64,000 nucleotides of DNA from Dankookia rubra (GCF_004355005.1 NZ_SMSJ01000026.1:1-64000), one strand, 5' to 3'. Numbered from the stretch's first letter, positions 8,394-17,440 are shown. Notes: generated from the sequence alone by a model not told the origin. Made by a program: numbers and translations.

Positions 8394-9340
8394 TGCGGCG
8401 GCGGACGCTCCTCGCCGCGACGCTGGCGCCGCTCGCGGCCCGCGCCCAGGGCTTCCCGGCGCGGCCGCTGCGCATCATCGTGCCCTTCGCCCCCGGCGGG
8501 TCCGGCGACATCACCGCGCGGCTGGTGGCGAAATACGTCGAGGACACCACCGGCCAGGCCGTGGTGGTGGACAACCGCCCGGGCGCCAACGGCGTCATCG
8601 GCACCATGGCGGTGAGGCAGGCGCCGGCGGACGGCCATACGCTGCTGCTGGCCACCACCAGCACGCATTCCGCCAATCCGAGCACCGTGCGCGACCTGCC
8701 CTACGACCCCGAGCGCGACTTCGCCACGGTCGGCTTCTTCGGCTCGAACGGCTCCTACCTGCTGGTCCGGGCCGATGCGCCCTGGCGCGACGTCGCGGCG
8801 CTGGTCGCGGCGGCGAAGGCGAAGCCGGACGGCATCTTCTTCGGCCATTTCAACGCGTCGTCCCGCGTGCCGGGCGAATTGCTCAACGTCATGGCCGGGA
8901 CGCGGCTGCAGGGTGTGCCCTACCGCACCATCGGCGCCGCCTTCGCCGACCTGCTGGCGGGCCGGCTGGACCTGATCTTCGCCGATACCACCGCAGGCGA
9001 CGCCTGGCTGCGGCAGGGCCAGGTGCGCGCCCTGGCGATCACCCGGCAGGGCCGCTGGGACCGCTGGCCGGACTTGCCGGCGCTGTCGGAGACCTGGCCG
9101 GACTTCGTCCTCACCGGCTTCCTCGGCATTGCCGTGCCGGCCGCCACGCCGCCCGATGTGGCGCAGCGGCTGAACGCGTTGGTGAATGCCGCCATCCTGG
9201 CGGAGCCGGCCCGCAGCCGGCTGGTGGAATTCGGCTTCGTGCCGGAAGCCCTCGACCTGCCGCGCATCGCCGCGCTGGTGCGGATCGAGCGGGAGAAATG
9301 GGCCCGCTTCGTCAGGCTGGCCGGGATCGAGCCGGAATAG
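8393..9340 (+). CDS. Bug-family TTT substrate-binding protein
   Basis: A 315-residue Bug/TctC receptor with an N-terminal RRRTLLAATLAPLAARAQG export signal (twin-arginine-like), the FPARPLRIIVPFAPGG signature, NRPGANG and the GVPYRTIGAAF pocket segment. It starts on the last base of the dioxygenase stop codon (TGATG), so expression is coupled. The last 29 nt overlap the convergent CoA-transferase gene on the other strand, which is tight packing. No membrane subunits are nearby. Confidence 0.88.
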   Translation: MRRRTLLAATLAPLAARAQGFPARPLRIIVPFAPGGSGDITARLVAKYVEDTTGQAVVVDNRPGANGVIGTMAVRQAPADGHTLLLATTSTHSANPSTVRDLPYDPERDFATVGFFGSNGSYLLVRADAPWRDVAALVAAAKAKPDGIFFGHFNASSRVPGELLNVMAGTRLQGVPYRTIGAAFADLLAGRLDLIFADTTAGDAWLRQGQVRALAITRQGRWDRWPDLPALSETWPDFVLTGFLGIAVPAATPPDVAQRLNALVNAAILAEPARSRLVEFGFVPEALDLPRIAALVRIEREKWARFVRLAGIEPE

Positions 9341-10457
9341 GCGCGCCGAGCTCGGCATTCGCCTCGCCCAGTGCCGGCGCGCCGGTGCGGACCGGCGGCC
9401 GGTCGCCGTCGAAGGAAACCGGCAGCGCCACGCCTTCCAGCGCATAGCCCGGCATCGGCTGCATGATCCGGAGTGCGGCGGTTTGCGGATGCGCCTTCAC
9501 CGCGGCCAGGTCGTGGATCGGCGAGCAGGGGATGCCGGCGGCTTCCAGCGCCTCGCTCCACTCCTCGCTCGTTCGCTTCAGCATCTCGGCTTCCAGCAGC
9601 GGCAGCAGGATCTCGCGGTGGGCGATGCGGTCGGCATTGGTCCTGAAGCGCGCATCGCCGGCCCATTCGGGATGGCCGAGCGCCACGGCGAACTTGGCGA
9701 AGAGCCGGTCGTTCGCCGCGGCCACCACGATCTCCCCGTCCTGCGTGTCGAAGGCCTGGAAGACAATCAGCTTCGGGTTGCCGCTGCGGTGCCGCGGCGG
9801 CTGCCGCCCGCTTTCGTTGAATCCGGCGAAATGCTGCGCCATCCAGCCGAGCCCGGTCTCGAACAGCGAGGTGTCGACGATGCAGCCCGCCCCGGTATGC
9901 CCACGCAATTGCAGCGCGGCGAGGCAGCCGAGCGCCGCCCAGACGCCGGTGCCGAGGTCGAGCACCTGCATGCCCACGCGCGCCGGCGGCGCCTCGGCCG
10001 AGCCGTTGACGCTGAACATGCCGGCGAAGGCCTGCATGATCGGCTCGTAGCCCGGCCGCATCGCCAGCGGGCCCTTCGCGCCGAAGGCATGCAGCGAGCA
10101 GTAGATCAGCCGGGGATTCAGCGCCCGCAGCGCCTCGGCGCCGAGGCCGAAGGCCTCGAGCGAGCCCGGCCGCATGTTCTGGATGAAGATGTCCTGCGTC
10201 GCCATGAAATCCCGCAGCCAGGCCAGCGCCGCCTTGTCGCGCAGGTCGAGCACCACGCTGCGCTTGTTGCGGTTCACCGCGTGGAAGCTGCAGGCGATGC
10301 CGGCATGGAAGGGCGGGCCCCAGCCGCGGGCGTCGTCGCCCTCGGGACGCTCGATCTTCACCACCTCGGCGCCGAGCATGCCCAGGATCTCGCTGGCATA
10401 GGGGCCTGCGAGGTTCTGGCCGATCTCGAGCACCTTCACGCCTTGCAGCGGCAACAT
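9312..10457 (-). CDS. CaiB/BaiF family (class III) CoA-transferase
   Basis: A 381-residue family III CoA-transferase, which moves CoA between carboxylic acids in the cytoplasm. The N-terminal LQGVKVLEIGQNLAGPYAS and VVKIERPEGDDARGWGP segments match the formyl-CoA transferase/CaiB fold. The catalytic aspartate is expected in the DLRDKAALAW-LDLGTGVWAA region. The C-terminal swapped domain contains GIPCSPIHDLAAV. The ATG at 10457 has no strong ribosome binding site. Its 3' end overlaps the convergent Bug gene by 29 nt. With the neighbouring dioxygenase, aldolase and TPP enzymes it suggests use of organic acids as CoA thioesters. Confidence 0.87.
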   Translation of the reverse strand: MLPLQGVKVLEIGQNLAGPYASEILGMLGAEVVKIERPEGDDARGWGPPFHAGIACSFHAVNRNKRSVVLDLRDKAALAWLRDFMATQDIFIQNMRPGSLEAFGLGAEALRALNPRLIYCSLHAFGAKGPLAMRPGYEPIMQAFAGMFSVNGSAEAPPARVGMQVLDLGTGVWAALGCLAALQLRGHTGAGCIVDTSLFETGLGWMAQHFAGFNESGRQPPRHRSGNPKLIVFQAFDTQDGEIVVAAANDRLFAKFAVALGHPEWAGDARFRTNADRIAHREILLPLLEAEMLKRTSEEWSEALEAAGIPCSPIHDLAAVKAHPQTAALRIMQPMPGYALEGVALPVSFDGDRPPVRTGAPALGEANAELGAPIPARSRPA

Positions 10458-10584
10458 GGGCGCTTATTCCTTCCGGACGTTCCGTGGCAGGCTCGCCCTG
10501 CCGAGGGGGCCGGTCAAGCCGTCGTGCATGCCGCCCGGGGCGGGACCCCGTAAGCTCGGCCGCCGAAGCGGGAAGGGGCTGCAC

Positions 10585-11646
10585 ATGCGCACCAGCGTCT
10601 ACTTCATCACCAACCGGGCGCCCGCGGCGGCCGGCGCGTCGCCGGCCGAGGCCTTCAGCCCGCTGATGGTCGGCATGGAAGGCCGGACTCTGTCCTGCGG
10701 CGTCGCCTTCGTCAGCAACGTCACGCCCGACCCGGCGACGCTCGGACAGCGTCAGGTCGAGGAGGTCACCGACGTGACGCCGGACATGTTCAGCGCCACG
10801 ACGCTGGCCGACATCCTCGGCAGCGGGAAGAACCTGCTGTTCTTCGTGCACGGCTTCGCCAACAGCTTCTCGGACGCGATCACCCGCGCCGCCTTCAACC
10901 GCGAATGGTTCGCCGCCTCCGGCGTGCCGGAAGCAGACTGCACCGTCATCGCCTTCACCTGGCCTTCCGCGGGCCGCGTCGTGGACGGACGGGACGTCGT
11001 CCCCGGTGCCGCCACCGTGCTGCTCTCGCTGCTCGGCTTCGCGCTGAACCGGGAGCTGCGCAGCCCGCTGGCCAACCGCTACAAGCTGGACCAGAGCAAT
11101 GCCCGCAGCTCCGGCCGCGACCTGGCGCGGACGCTCGATCGGCTGGCGCCGCTGGTGCGGCAGGTGCGCGCCCAGGGCCGCAAGGTCTTCCTGCTGGCGC
11201 ACAGCATGGGCCATGTCGCGCTGGAAGGCGCCTTCGCCGGCTGGAACACCAGCGGGCAGAATCCGGAGATGCGCTTCGACGAGGCGGTGCTGGCCGCCGC
11301 CGACAGCGACTTCGCCTTCGCCGGCCACACGCCGCCCTGGCTGGAGCAGATGCCGCGGCTCGCCGACCGCACCAGCGTCTATGTCAGCGGGGGCGACCAG
11401 ATCCTCATGGTGAGCGAGGCGGTGAACAGCATCCAGAGGCTGGGCGAGAAGGGGCCGCCGGACGCCGCCGCCCTGCCGGCGGACCGCTTCTGCCTCGTCG
11501 ATTGCAGCGGCGTGCAGGACCGCGTGGCGGAGCAGGAGATCGATTTCACCCACCAGTACTACCGCCGCATCCCGGAGGTGCGCGACCATATCGCCGAGGC
11601 GCTCGGCGGGGCGCCGCGGCCGGGCCAGGTGGCGCTCGGGGGCTGA
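10585..11646 (+). CDS. Alpha/beta hydrolase, DUF900-type esterase
   Basis: A 353-residue alpha/beta hydrolase of the DUF900 group. The oxyanion-side motif FFVHGFANSF lies near residue 88, and the nucleophile is S207 in LLAHSMGH. Aspartates in GGDQILMVSE and a late histidine in the DFTHQYYRR region are candidates for the triad. There is no obvious signal peptide. The start at 10585 was chosen over earlier in-frame codons because GGAAGGGG lies just upstream and the family begins with a short YFITNR strand. The following SDR begins 5 nt after the stop. The substrate is unknown. Confidence 0.8.
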   Translation: MRTSVYFITNRAPAAAGASPAEAFSPLMVGMEGRTLSCGVAFVSNVTPDPATLGQRQVEEVTDVTPDMFSATTLADILGSGKNLLFFVHGFANSFSDAITRAAFNREWFAASGVPEADCTVIAFTWPSAGRVVDGRDVVPGAATVLLSLLGFALNRELRSPLANRYKLDQSNARSSGRDLARTLDRLAPLVRQVRAQGRKVFLLAHSMGHVALEGAFAGWNTSGQNPEMRFDEAVLAAADSDFAFAGHTPPWLEQMPRLADRTSVYVSGGDQILMVSEAVNSIQRLGEKGPPDAAALPADRFCLVDCSGVQDRVAEQEIDFTHQYYRRIPEVRDHIAEALGGAPRPGQVALGG

Positions 11647-11651
11647 CGCCG

Positions 11652-12482
11652 GTGCTCAGCCCCGATACGCTGGCCGGCCGCCATGTCCTCGTCACCGGCG
11701 GCGGCACCGGGCTCGGCCGCAGCATGGCGCGGCGCTTCGTCGAGCTCGGCGCGCAGGTCACCATCTGCGGCCGGCGCGCGGAGGTGCTTGCCGCGGCGGC
11801 GGCCGAACTCGGCCCCGCGGCGACGGCCGAGCGCTGCGACGTGCGCGACCATGCGGCGGTGGAAGCGATGCTGGACCGCATCTGGGCGCGCGCGCCGCTC
11901 GACGTGCTGGTCAACAACGCGGCGGGGAATTTCCTGGCGCAGTCGCACCGGCTCTCGCCGCGCGCCGTCGATGCGGTGCTCGACATCGTGCTGAAGGGCA
12001 GCGCCTGGTGCACGCTGGGCTGCGGGCGGCGCTGGATCGAGGCCGGGCGCGGCGGCACGGTGCTGTCGGTCCTGACGCTCTCGGCGCTGCAGGGCGGCGC
12101 CTTCACCGTGCCCTCCGCCATGGCCAAGGCGGGCGTGCTGGCAATGACCAAGTCGCTGGCGGTGGAATGGGGGCCGCGGGGCATCCGGCTGGTGGCGATC
12201 GCGCCCGGCAACTTCCCCACCCCCGATGCCACCGCGCGGCTGCGGACCGAGGGCATGGGCGCGGTCGAGCGCGGCATCCCGCTGCGCCGCGTCGGCGAGC
12301 ATGCGGAGCTGGCCGAGCTCGCCGCCTTCCTCGTCTCCGACATGGCCGGCTACATCACCGGGGAGGCGGTGGTGATCGATGGCGGCAAGCGCTACCTCGG
12401 CGGCGCGCGGTCGGGCAGCGACGCGATGCTGGAATGGAGCGATGCGGACTGGGCGGCCTACCGCGCGGGGCAGGGACGTTAA
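11652..12482 (+). CDS. SDR-family oxidoreductase, 2,4-dienoyl-CoA reductase-like
   Basis: A 276-residue short-chain dehydrogenase. The nucleotide-binding TGGGTGLG motif is near residue 14 and the NNAAGNF segment near residue 91. The latter, together with KSLAVEWGPRGIR, is characteristic of the peroxisomal and bacterial 2,4-dienoyl-CoA reductase branch. At the usual YxxxK site the sequence is SAMAK, so the catalytic tyrosine is absent while lysine is kept, as also seen in that branch. A role in beta-oxidation of unsaturated acyl-CoA is the best guess. The GTG start at 11652 lies 5 nt after the hydrolase stop. Confidence 0.82.
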   Translation: MLSPDTLAGRHVLVTGGGTGLGRSMARRFVELGAQVTICGRRAEVLAAAAAELGPAATAERCDVRDHAAVEAMLDRIWARAPLDVLVNNAAGNFLAQSHRLSPRAVDAVLDIVLKGSAWCTLGCGRRWIEAGRGGTVLSVLTLSALQGGAFTVPSAMAKAGVLAMTKSLAVEWGPRGIRLVAIAPGNFPTPDATARLRTEGMGAVERGIPLRRVGEHAELAELAAFLVSDMAGYITGEAVVIDGGKRYLGGARSGSDAMLEWSDADWAAYRAGQGR

Positions 12483-12538
12483 CCGCGGCTTCAGGGCCGA
12501 CGCCGCATCCTCGATGGCCCGGAGAAGGCGCACGGAGG

Positions 12539-12928
12539 ATGGCGGACACCGATACCCTCGCCGATGAGGCCCGCGAGACGCGGCTGCGGATCGCCCGGCA
12601 CCTGGCGGACCTGCACCGGCTGCACCTCGCCCTGGCCGAGGACAGCCGGACGCTGAAGCGCTTCACCCTGGCCGGGCGGCCGGGCTTCGAGATCGAGATC
12701 GCCACCGAGCTGATCGAGCAGTATCTCGGCAGCAGCGATGCCTTCCTCGAGAACATGCGCGGCCGGTTCGAGGCACGGCTCGGCCTGCTGCGCCGCGGCG
12801 AGCCGCGCCCGGGGACGAGCCAGGGCGCGGCGCCCGAGGATGCGCCGGGGCACGGCGCCTTCTGGCTGGGCTTCTCCCGGCTCTGCGCGGTGCTGCGGCG
12901 GGCCGGGGGGCGCGGGCTTCAGCCGTAG
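12539..12928 (+). CDS. Hypothetical protein, small helical
   Basis: A 129-residue protein that I do not recognise. Residues 5-60 are rich in Leu, Ala, Arg and Glu in a heptad-like spacing (RIARHLADLHRLHLALAED), suggesting helices. It has no signal peptide or metal motif. The ATG at 12539 directly follows GGAGG, with a second GGAGAAGG about 12 nt upstream. It begins 56 nt after the SDR gene and its last 10 nt overlap the convergent cupin gene. Confidence 0.6.
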   Translation: MADTDTLADEARETRLRIARHLADLHRLHLALAEDSRTLKRFTLAGRPGFEIEIATELIEQYLGSSDAFLENMRGRFEARLGLLRRGEPRPGTSQGAAPEDAPGHGAFWLGFSRLCAVLRRAGGRGLQP

Positions 12929-13479
12929 CCGCGGCCGAGGCTTTCCTCCGTCGCCTTGCGCGCCTCGGGCTTGCCGCCGTCGTCCTGGCCGGGCAGGCCC
13001 TCGCTGGCGATGGCCGCGCCGGTCTCGCCGCCCTCGCCGGCCGGGGCACGGGCCTGCATGTCCTGCTGGCTGTCCTGCGGCTTCGCCGGCTGGCCGGACG
13101 ATCCCGCCTCGCCCTCGGCGATATGGAAGTCGAATTGCCCGTCGCGGGACTGCCAGGACTGCACCGTCAGCACCTGGCAGCCGTCCTGGCTCTCATGCGG
13201 GCCATGCACCACGCCGGCCGCCTGGGTCAGGAAGGCACCGGGGCCGAGCCGCTCGCCGCGCTCCACCAGGTCGCCGCTGAGCACGTAGTGCATCTCCGGC
13301 CCGGCCTCGTGGAAATGCGCCGGGATGAAGCCGCCGGCGGGAATGTGGACGATGCTGGTGACCACGCCGCGCGAGGTGTCCTCATTCAGGATCTGGATGC
13401 GGAAATCGCCGCGCGACCCCGGGATCTCGAATTGCGTCGGTGCGACGCCATCCGCCGCCAGCTTCATCGGCTCCGCCAT
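12919..13479 (-). CDS. Cupin domain protein with disordered C-terminal tail
   Basis: A 186-residue single-cupin protein. The metal-site motif is PAHFHEAGPEMHYVLSGDL, giving H, H, E and H ligands in the first cupin box, with VVHGPHESQDG supplying the second box. The last ~60 residues are rich in Gln, Ala, Gly, Glu and Lys and probably disordered. GGGAGG upstream supports ATG 13479. It lies downstream of the gentisate-dioxygenase-like gene on the same strand. The function is unknown; small cupins range from dioxygenases to isomerases and sensors. Confidence 0.78.
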   Translation of the reverse strand: MAEPMKLAADGVAPTQFEIPGSRGDFRIQILNEDTSRGVVTSIVHIPAGGFIPAHFHEAGPEMHYVLSGDLVERGERLGPGAFLTQAAGVVHGPHESQDGCQVLTVQSWQSRDGQFDFHIAEGEAGSSGQPAKPQDSQQDMQARAPAGEGGETGAAIASEGLPGQDDGGKPEARKATEESLGRGYG

Positions 13480-13543
13480 GCCTGCCTCCCGTGTGATCGG
13501 CGGGCCAACGCGGCGGGAAGGGGGGCCGTTCCTGGCCCGTGGC

Positions 13544-13561
13544 CGTCCCGGGCGGAAACAC
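13544..13561. repeat. 18-bp direct repeat, copy 1
   Basis: Reads CGTCCCGGGCGGAAACAC. A second copy at 14681-14698 differs at one base. The two flank the gentisate-dioxygenase-like gene. This copy is also 65 bp upstream of the cupin start and can form a CCCGGG hairpin with bases that follow it. An operator or transcript-end role is conjecture. Confidence 0.5.
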
Positions 13562-13580
13562 CCGGGGCGGCCATGGCGGC

Positions 13581-14648
13581 CTAGAGCCGCGCCTCGCGGA
13601 ACAGCCCGAGCTTCTCCTGCGCCGCGCGATCGGAATAGCCGAAGAGCACCATCCGGCTGCCGGCCGCCAGCGTCAGCGACTGCCAGGAGGGGACGACGAG
13701 CAAGTCGCGCTCCTCCAGCCGGTACTCCGCCTCGCCCACCCGCGCCGTGCCGTGGCCCTCGACCACCACCAGGACGGTGCCGTCGGTGGCCTGGCGCGGC
13801 CGCGTCTCGAAGCCGGCCGGCAGGTGGCGGACATGCGCGGCGATGGTCGGCATGACCGGGCCGCCATCGGCCGGGTTGAGGAATTCCATGGCGTGGCCGA
13901 GATGCGGGTCGGGCGCCTCGGCCGCGGCGAGCGCCAGCAGGCTCTCGCGCCATTCGGCATAGGGGTAGTGAAACAGCGGCTGGTGCGCCGGCCGGCGGTC
14001 GGCCGCGGTGCCGCGCATCGGCCTGAGGTTGCGGCCATAGCGGCGCATGCTGTCGCCGGAAGGGATGGTCTCGGAATGGGCGGGCTCGTGCAGCCGCTCG
14101 GCGAAGCTCGCCTCGTAGAAGCGGACGGTCGGGATATCGAGGCCGTCGAGCCAGATCATCGGCGCGCCGCTGGCATTGCCGTGGTCGTGCCATTGCCAGT
14201 TCGGCGTGAGGACCAGGTCGAAGGGCCGCATCACCGCCTTCTCCCCGTCCACCGCGGTGAAGGCGTTGTCGCCCTCCATGACGAAGCGGAGCGCGCATTG
14301 GGTATGGCGGTGGCAGGGCGCGACCTCCCCCGGCAGGATCAGCTGCAGCCCGGCATAAAGGCTCGGGACGACGGCGGAACTGCCGGCCAGGCCGGGGTTC
14401 TCCAGGATCAGCACCCGGCGCTCGGCCTGCTCGGCGCTGATCAGGTCGCCGGCGCGCAGCAGGTAGTCCCGCGCCGGGGCATAGGACCAGCGATGCGGCC
14501 GGGCGGCGGAGCGCGGCGAGGGGGTGACGAGGGAGGCGAGGACCTCCCAAAGGGGGTACAGGCTATGCGGCCGCATCTCGGCATAAAGCGCCTGCAGAAG
14601 GGCTTGCGGGTCGTTCGGCGTGCGGGTCGCGCTCGCGCTTCCGTCCAT
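13581..14648 (-). CDS. Gentisate 1,2-dioxygenase-like bicupin
   Basis: A 355-residue bicupin of the gentisate 1,2-dioxygenase family, which cleaves the ring of gentisate or related hydroxybenzoates using Fe(II). The first cupin shows PCHRHTQCALRFVMEG with two histidine ligands and the downstream WHDHGN histidines. An ENPGL segment resembles the RENPGL found in known gentisate dioxygenases. The second cupin (about residues 255-345) lacks an obvious full ligand set, as is common. No other gentisate-pathway gene is adjacent. Related bicupins act on salicylate or hydroxynaphthoate, so substrate assignment is tentative. Confidence 0.8.
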   Translation of the reverse strand: MDGSASATRTPNDPQALLQALYAEMRPHSLYPLWEVLASLVTPSPRSAARPHRWSYAPARDYLLRAGDLISAEQAERRVLILENPGLAGSSAVVPSLYAGLQLILPGEVAPCHRHTQCALRFVMEGDNAFTAVDGEKAVMRPFDLVLTPNWQWHDHGNASGAPMIWLDGLDIPTVRFYEASFAERLHEPAHSETIPSGDSMRRYGRNLRPMRGTAADRRPAHQPLFHYPYAEWRESLLALAAAEAPDPHLGHAMEFLNPADGGPVMPTIAAHVRHLPAGFETRPRQATDGTVLVVVEGHGTARVGEAEYRLEERDLLVVPSWQSLTLAAGSRMVLFGYSDRAAQEKLGLFREARL

Positions 14649-14680
14649 GGTTCGTCCCTCCGTCGCTGCCAGCCTGCGAT

Positions 14681-14698
14681 CGTCCCGGGTGGAAACAC
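14681..14698. repeat. 18-bp direct repeat, copy 2
   Basis: Reads CGTCCCGGGTGGAAACAC, 17 of 18 identical to 13544-13561. It lies 33-50 bp upstream of the gentisate-dioxygenase-like start codon, where a promoter or operator would be expected. Confidence 0.5.
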
Positions 14699-14810
14699 GC
14701 AGGACGTGAGTCGCAGGCTCAACAAAGCCTGGACCGATGCCGTCCTGACACGGTCAGGGCAATATCGGTCTAGCATAGGCGCCCGCCGCCGCCACGGAAG
14801 GAGAGATCGC

Positions 14811-15941
14811 TTGGCCACCATCCCGCCGGATCCCGCCGGCTTCGGCCGCATTGCCCTGGTCCTGCAAGGGGGCGGGGCGCTCGGGTCCTACCAGGCCGGC
14901 GTCTACCAGGCGATGCACGAGGCGGGGCTGGAGCCGGACTGGCTGGCCGGCGTCTCGATCGGCGCCATCAATGCGGCGCTGATCGCCGGCAATGCGCGGG
15001 CGGACCGGCTGCCGCGGCTGCGGGAGTTCTGGGAGCGGATCACCCACCGCAAGCTCTGGCCCTTTGCCCCGGATGGCGACGACCTGCGGCGCGCGCGCAA
15101 CGTCCAGAGCGCGCTGGCGACGCTCAGCCTCGGCACGCCGGGCTTCTTCCGGCCCAACCCGATCAATCCCTGGCTGGCGCCGCGCGGCTCGGCCGGGGCG
15201 ACCGCCTTCTACCAGACCGGGGCGCTGCGGGAGACGCTGGAGGGGCTGGTGGACTGGGCGCTGCTGGACCAGCCGGGCGGGCATCCGCGGCTGGCGGTGG
15301 GTGCCGTCAACGTGACGACCGGCAATTTCCAGTATTTCGACAGCGCGATGCTGCCCCTGGTGCCGGAGCACGTCATGGCCTCCGGCGCCCTGCCGCCCGG
15401 CCTGCCGGCGGTGCGGATCGGCGGGGAGTGGTTCTGGGACGGCGGCCTGGTGTCCAACACGCCGCTGCAATACCTGCTGGAGGACGAGCTTGACTGCCGC
15501 GACGCGCTGGTCTTCCAGGTCGACCTTTTCCCCGCCCGCGGCCCGCTGCCGCGGGACATGGAGGAGGTACTGGGGCGGGAGAAGGACATCCGCTATTCGT
15601 CCCGGACCCGGATGAACACGGATGCCTATACCAGGCTGCGGCGCTGGCAACTGCGGCTCAAATCCGCGCTGGACCGGCTGCCGGAGGCGTCGCTGACCGC
15701 CGAGGACCGGGCGATGCGCGAACGGCTGGCTCGGCTGCCGCGGCTGTCGATCCTGCAGATGGTCTACCAGGCCAAGGCCTATGAGGGGCAGGCGAAGGAC
15801 TACGAATTCGGCCCGGAGACGATGCGGGAGCACTGGCAGAGCGGGCTCGAGGACACCCGGCGCACCCTGGCGCGGCCGGACTGGCGGGTGCTGCCGGCGG
15901 AGGACCCGGGGATCGTCACGCATGACGTGCACCGGGACTAG
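14811..15941 (+). CDS. Patatin-like phospholipase family protein
   Basis: A 376-residue patatin-fold lipid acyl hydrolase. The oxyanion motif is LQGGGALGSYQAGV near residue 19, the nucleophile is S49 in GVSIGA, and the dyad aspartate is in WFWDGGLVSNTPL. The C-terminal ~100 residues are charged and helical, as in bacterial patatins carrying the DUF3734 region (known from memory, not checked). The start is TTG 14811, supported by GGAAGGAGAG just upstream; ATG candidates further down would lose the oxyanion motif. It precedes the tRNA-Arg gene. Confidence 0.85.
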   Translation: MATIPPDPAGFGRIALVLQGGGALGSYQAGVYQAMHEAGLEPDWLAGVSIGAINAALIAGNARADRLPRLREFWERITHRKLWPFAPDGDDLRRARNVQSALATLSLGTPGFFRPNPINPWLAPRGSAGATAFYQTGALRETLEGLVDWALLDQPGGHPRLAVGAVNVTTGNFQYFDSAMLPLVPEHVMASGALPPGLPAVRIGGEWFWDGGLVSNTPLQYLLEDELDCRDALVFQVDLFPARGPLPRDMEEVLGREKDIRYSSRTRMNTDAYTRLRRWQLRLKSALDRLPEASLTAEDRAMRERLARLPRLSILQMVYQAKAYEGQAKDYEFGPETMREHWQSGLEDTRRTLARPDWRVLPAEDPGIVTHDVHRD

Positions 15942-15985
15942 GGGGCTTCCTTTGTGCGGCGGGGCGGGCTAGGAAGTGCCGCGCT

Positions 15986-16062
<77 letters not shown>

Positions 16063-16090
16063 ATATGCCACCCCCTGTCCCGCGGCTTGC

Positions 16091-16810
16091 AGCGCGATCC
16101 GCTGTCGCTTGCCCAATCGCGGGCAGACCATACCCCGGCGGTTGATGGGGCTGATGTGGACCCTGAGCTTCGGCGGCCTGCGGTGCCGCCTCGCCGGCTG
16201 GTTCTCCGGTATCCCCTTCACCACCCTGCACAGCACCTTCACGCGCTGAACCCGCCTGGGGCTGCGGTGACGGCTGGGCCAACGCCTCGCGCTCGATTGG
16301 CGCCTCGCCCGCAGCGACGAGGTTCTGCCTTCGGCGGTGTTGGCCGAGGGCCGTCCCCTGCGGTCGGCCCCAACCGCCTGGGTACGCGGCATCGATGGTG
16401 GCGGGCTGGTCAAGGGCGCGGAGCGATTCGCGGTCTGCGACAAGTATGGCTCGCTGCTTGATCCCGAATTGCAGCCCGCCATTACGGAAGGCCATGCAGG
16501 CACGGTGGCGATGCTGCCGCGGCTGGCCGCGCTTGGCCTTGAAGGTGACCTCATCGGCGATAGCGGCTTCAAGGGCGCGCCCTTCGCCGCGGCAGCGCTT
16601 GAGCATGACATCCACCTCTTCATCTCGCCTGGTCACACGCGGGACGAGCGCTTCCTGCCGAAAGGGACCAGGCGGAATGTTGGGCGGCTTTGCGCCTGGC
16701 TCGGTCGCTACCGGCGCCTGAACATCGTCTAGGAGCGCGCCGGCGACCTCTTCGCCGGGCACATCCGGATTGCCATGATCTCCATCATCTCACACCGCGT
16801 CGTTGCCTGA
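16091..16810 (+). pseudogene. IS5-family transposase remnant
   Basis: One frame runs from about 16091 to TGA 16810 and reads as a DDE transposase of the IS5 group: an N-terminal GLMWTLSFGGLRC-type helix, the DDE-domain segments GIDGGGLVKG and DLIGDSGFKG, and a C-terminal RIAMISIISHRVVA. It is interrupted by TGA 16247, TGA 16268 and TAG 16730. The first two fall where the family has Trp (FTRxTRLGLRxRLG), so they look like TGG-to-TGA changes. Catalytic spacing is degraded. No terminal inverted repeats were identified. It is dead and follows the tRNA-Arg by about 30 nt. Confidence 0.75.
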
Positions 16811-17440
16811 ACCGAGGCGAGGTAAGGGCTTTTCGCGTGCAGGGTCGCAGCAGATCCAAAATGACATGATTGTTGCGAAATTGAAAATCCCTTTGCATCG
16901 AAGGAGGGCGATCATCCTAAGCCCGGACATCGACAAATCGAAACGAAAAAAGTGTAAATAAAAAGTTCGAAAACATACGTTTCTTTATAAATGAATGAAA
17001 GATTCAACTTCCATGACGTTCTGAGAACTTCCCCATAAACATACGATGCTGATTGTCTGCTTCAATCCATATGAGGAAAAGAAACTTCAACTGCGTATGG
17101 CAACCGACACCCCATCGCTGGTCATCCCGCCTCGCTCATGCTTTCTGAAAGCAACGACAAAGCTTCGGTTCTTCATAGCGGTTTGCATTCAAAGGTGAAC
17201 GCAGGACCCTTGCCGGTCTTTGTTGCAAGCCAAATCCAGGCTCCACGGCCTTCGCACCCTCCCGCCATCCGCTTCAATCGGTGCGGCGCAATTGCGTGGT
17301 GAATCGCTCAAACATAGAAGTACTAACACGCCTCATTACGTGACCGGCATTCGCTTCCCTGTGAGGGGTTTTGGTTGAACGAGGTACATAAAAGTTAATT
17401 CACAGAGTTGGCCTGCGCCGCTCTGTGGAGGGATACAGGA
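16811..17440. other. AT-rich gene-free stretch before the polysaccharide cassette
   Basis: About 630 bp without a credible reading frame. From roughly 16850 to 17400 the base composition is far richer in A and T than anywhere else in the window, with AAAAAAG, TAAATAAAAAG and TTTATAAATGAATG runs. It ends at the ribosome binding site of the epimerase gene, so it probably carries that promoter and leader. It could be foreign DNA or hold a small RNA; neither is demonstrable by eye. Confidence 0.7.
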
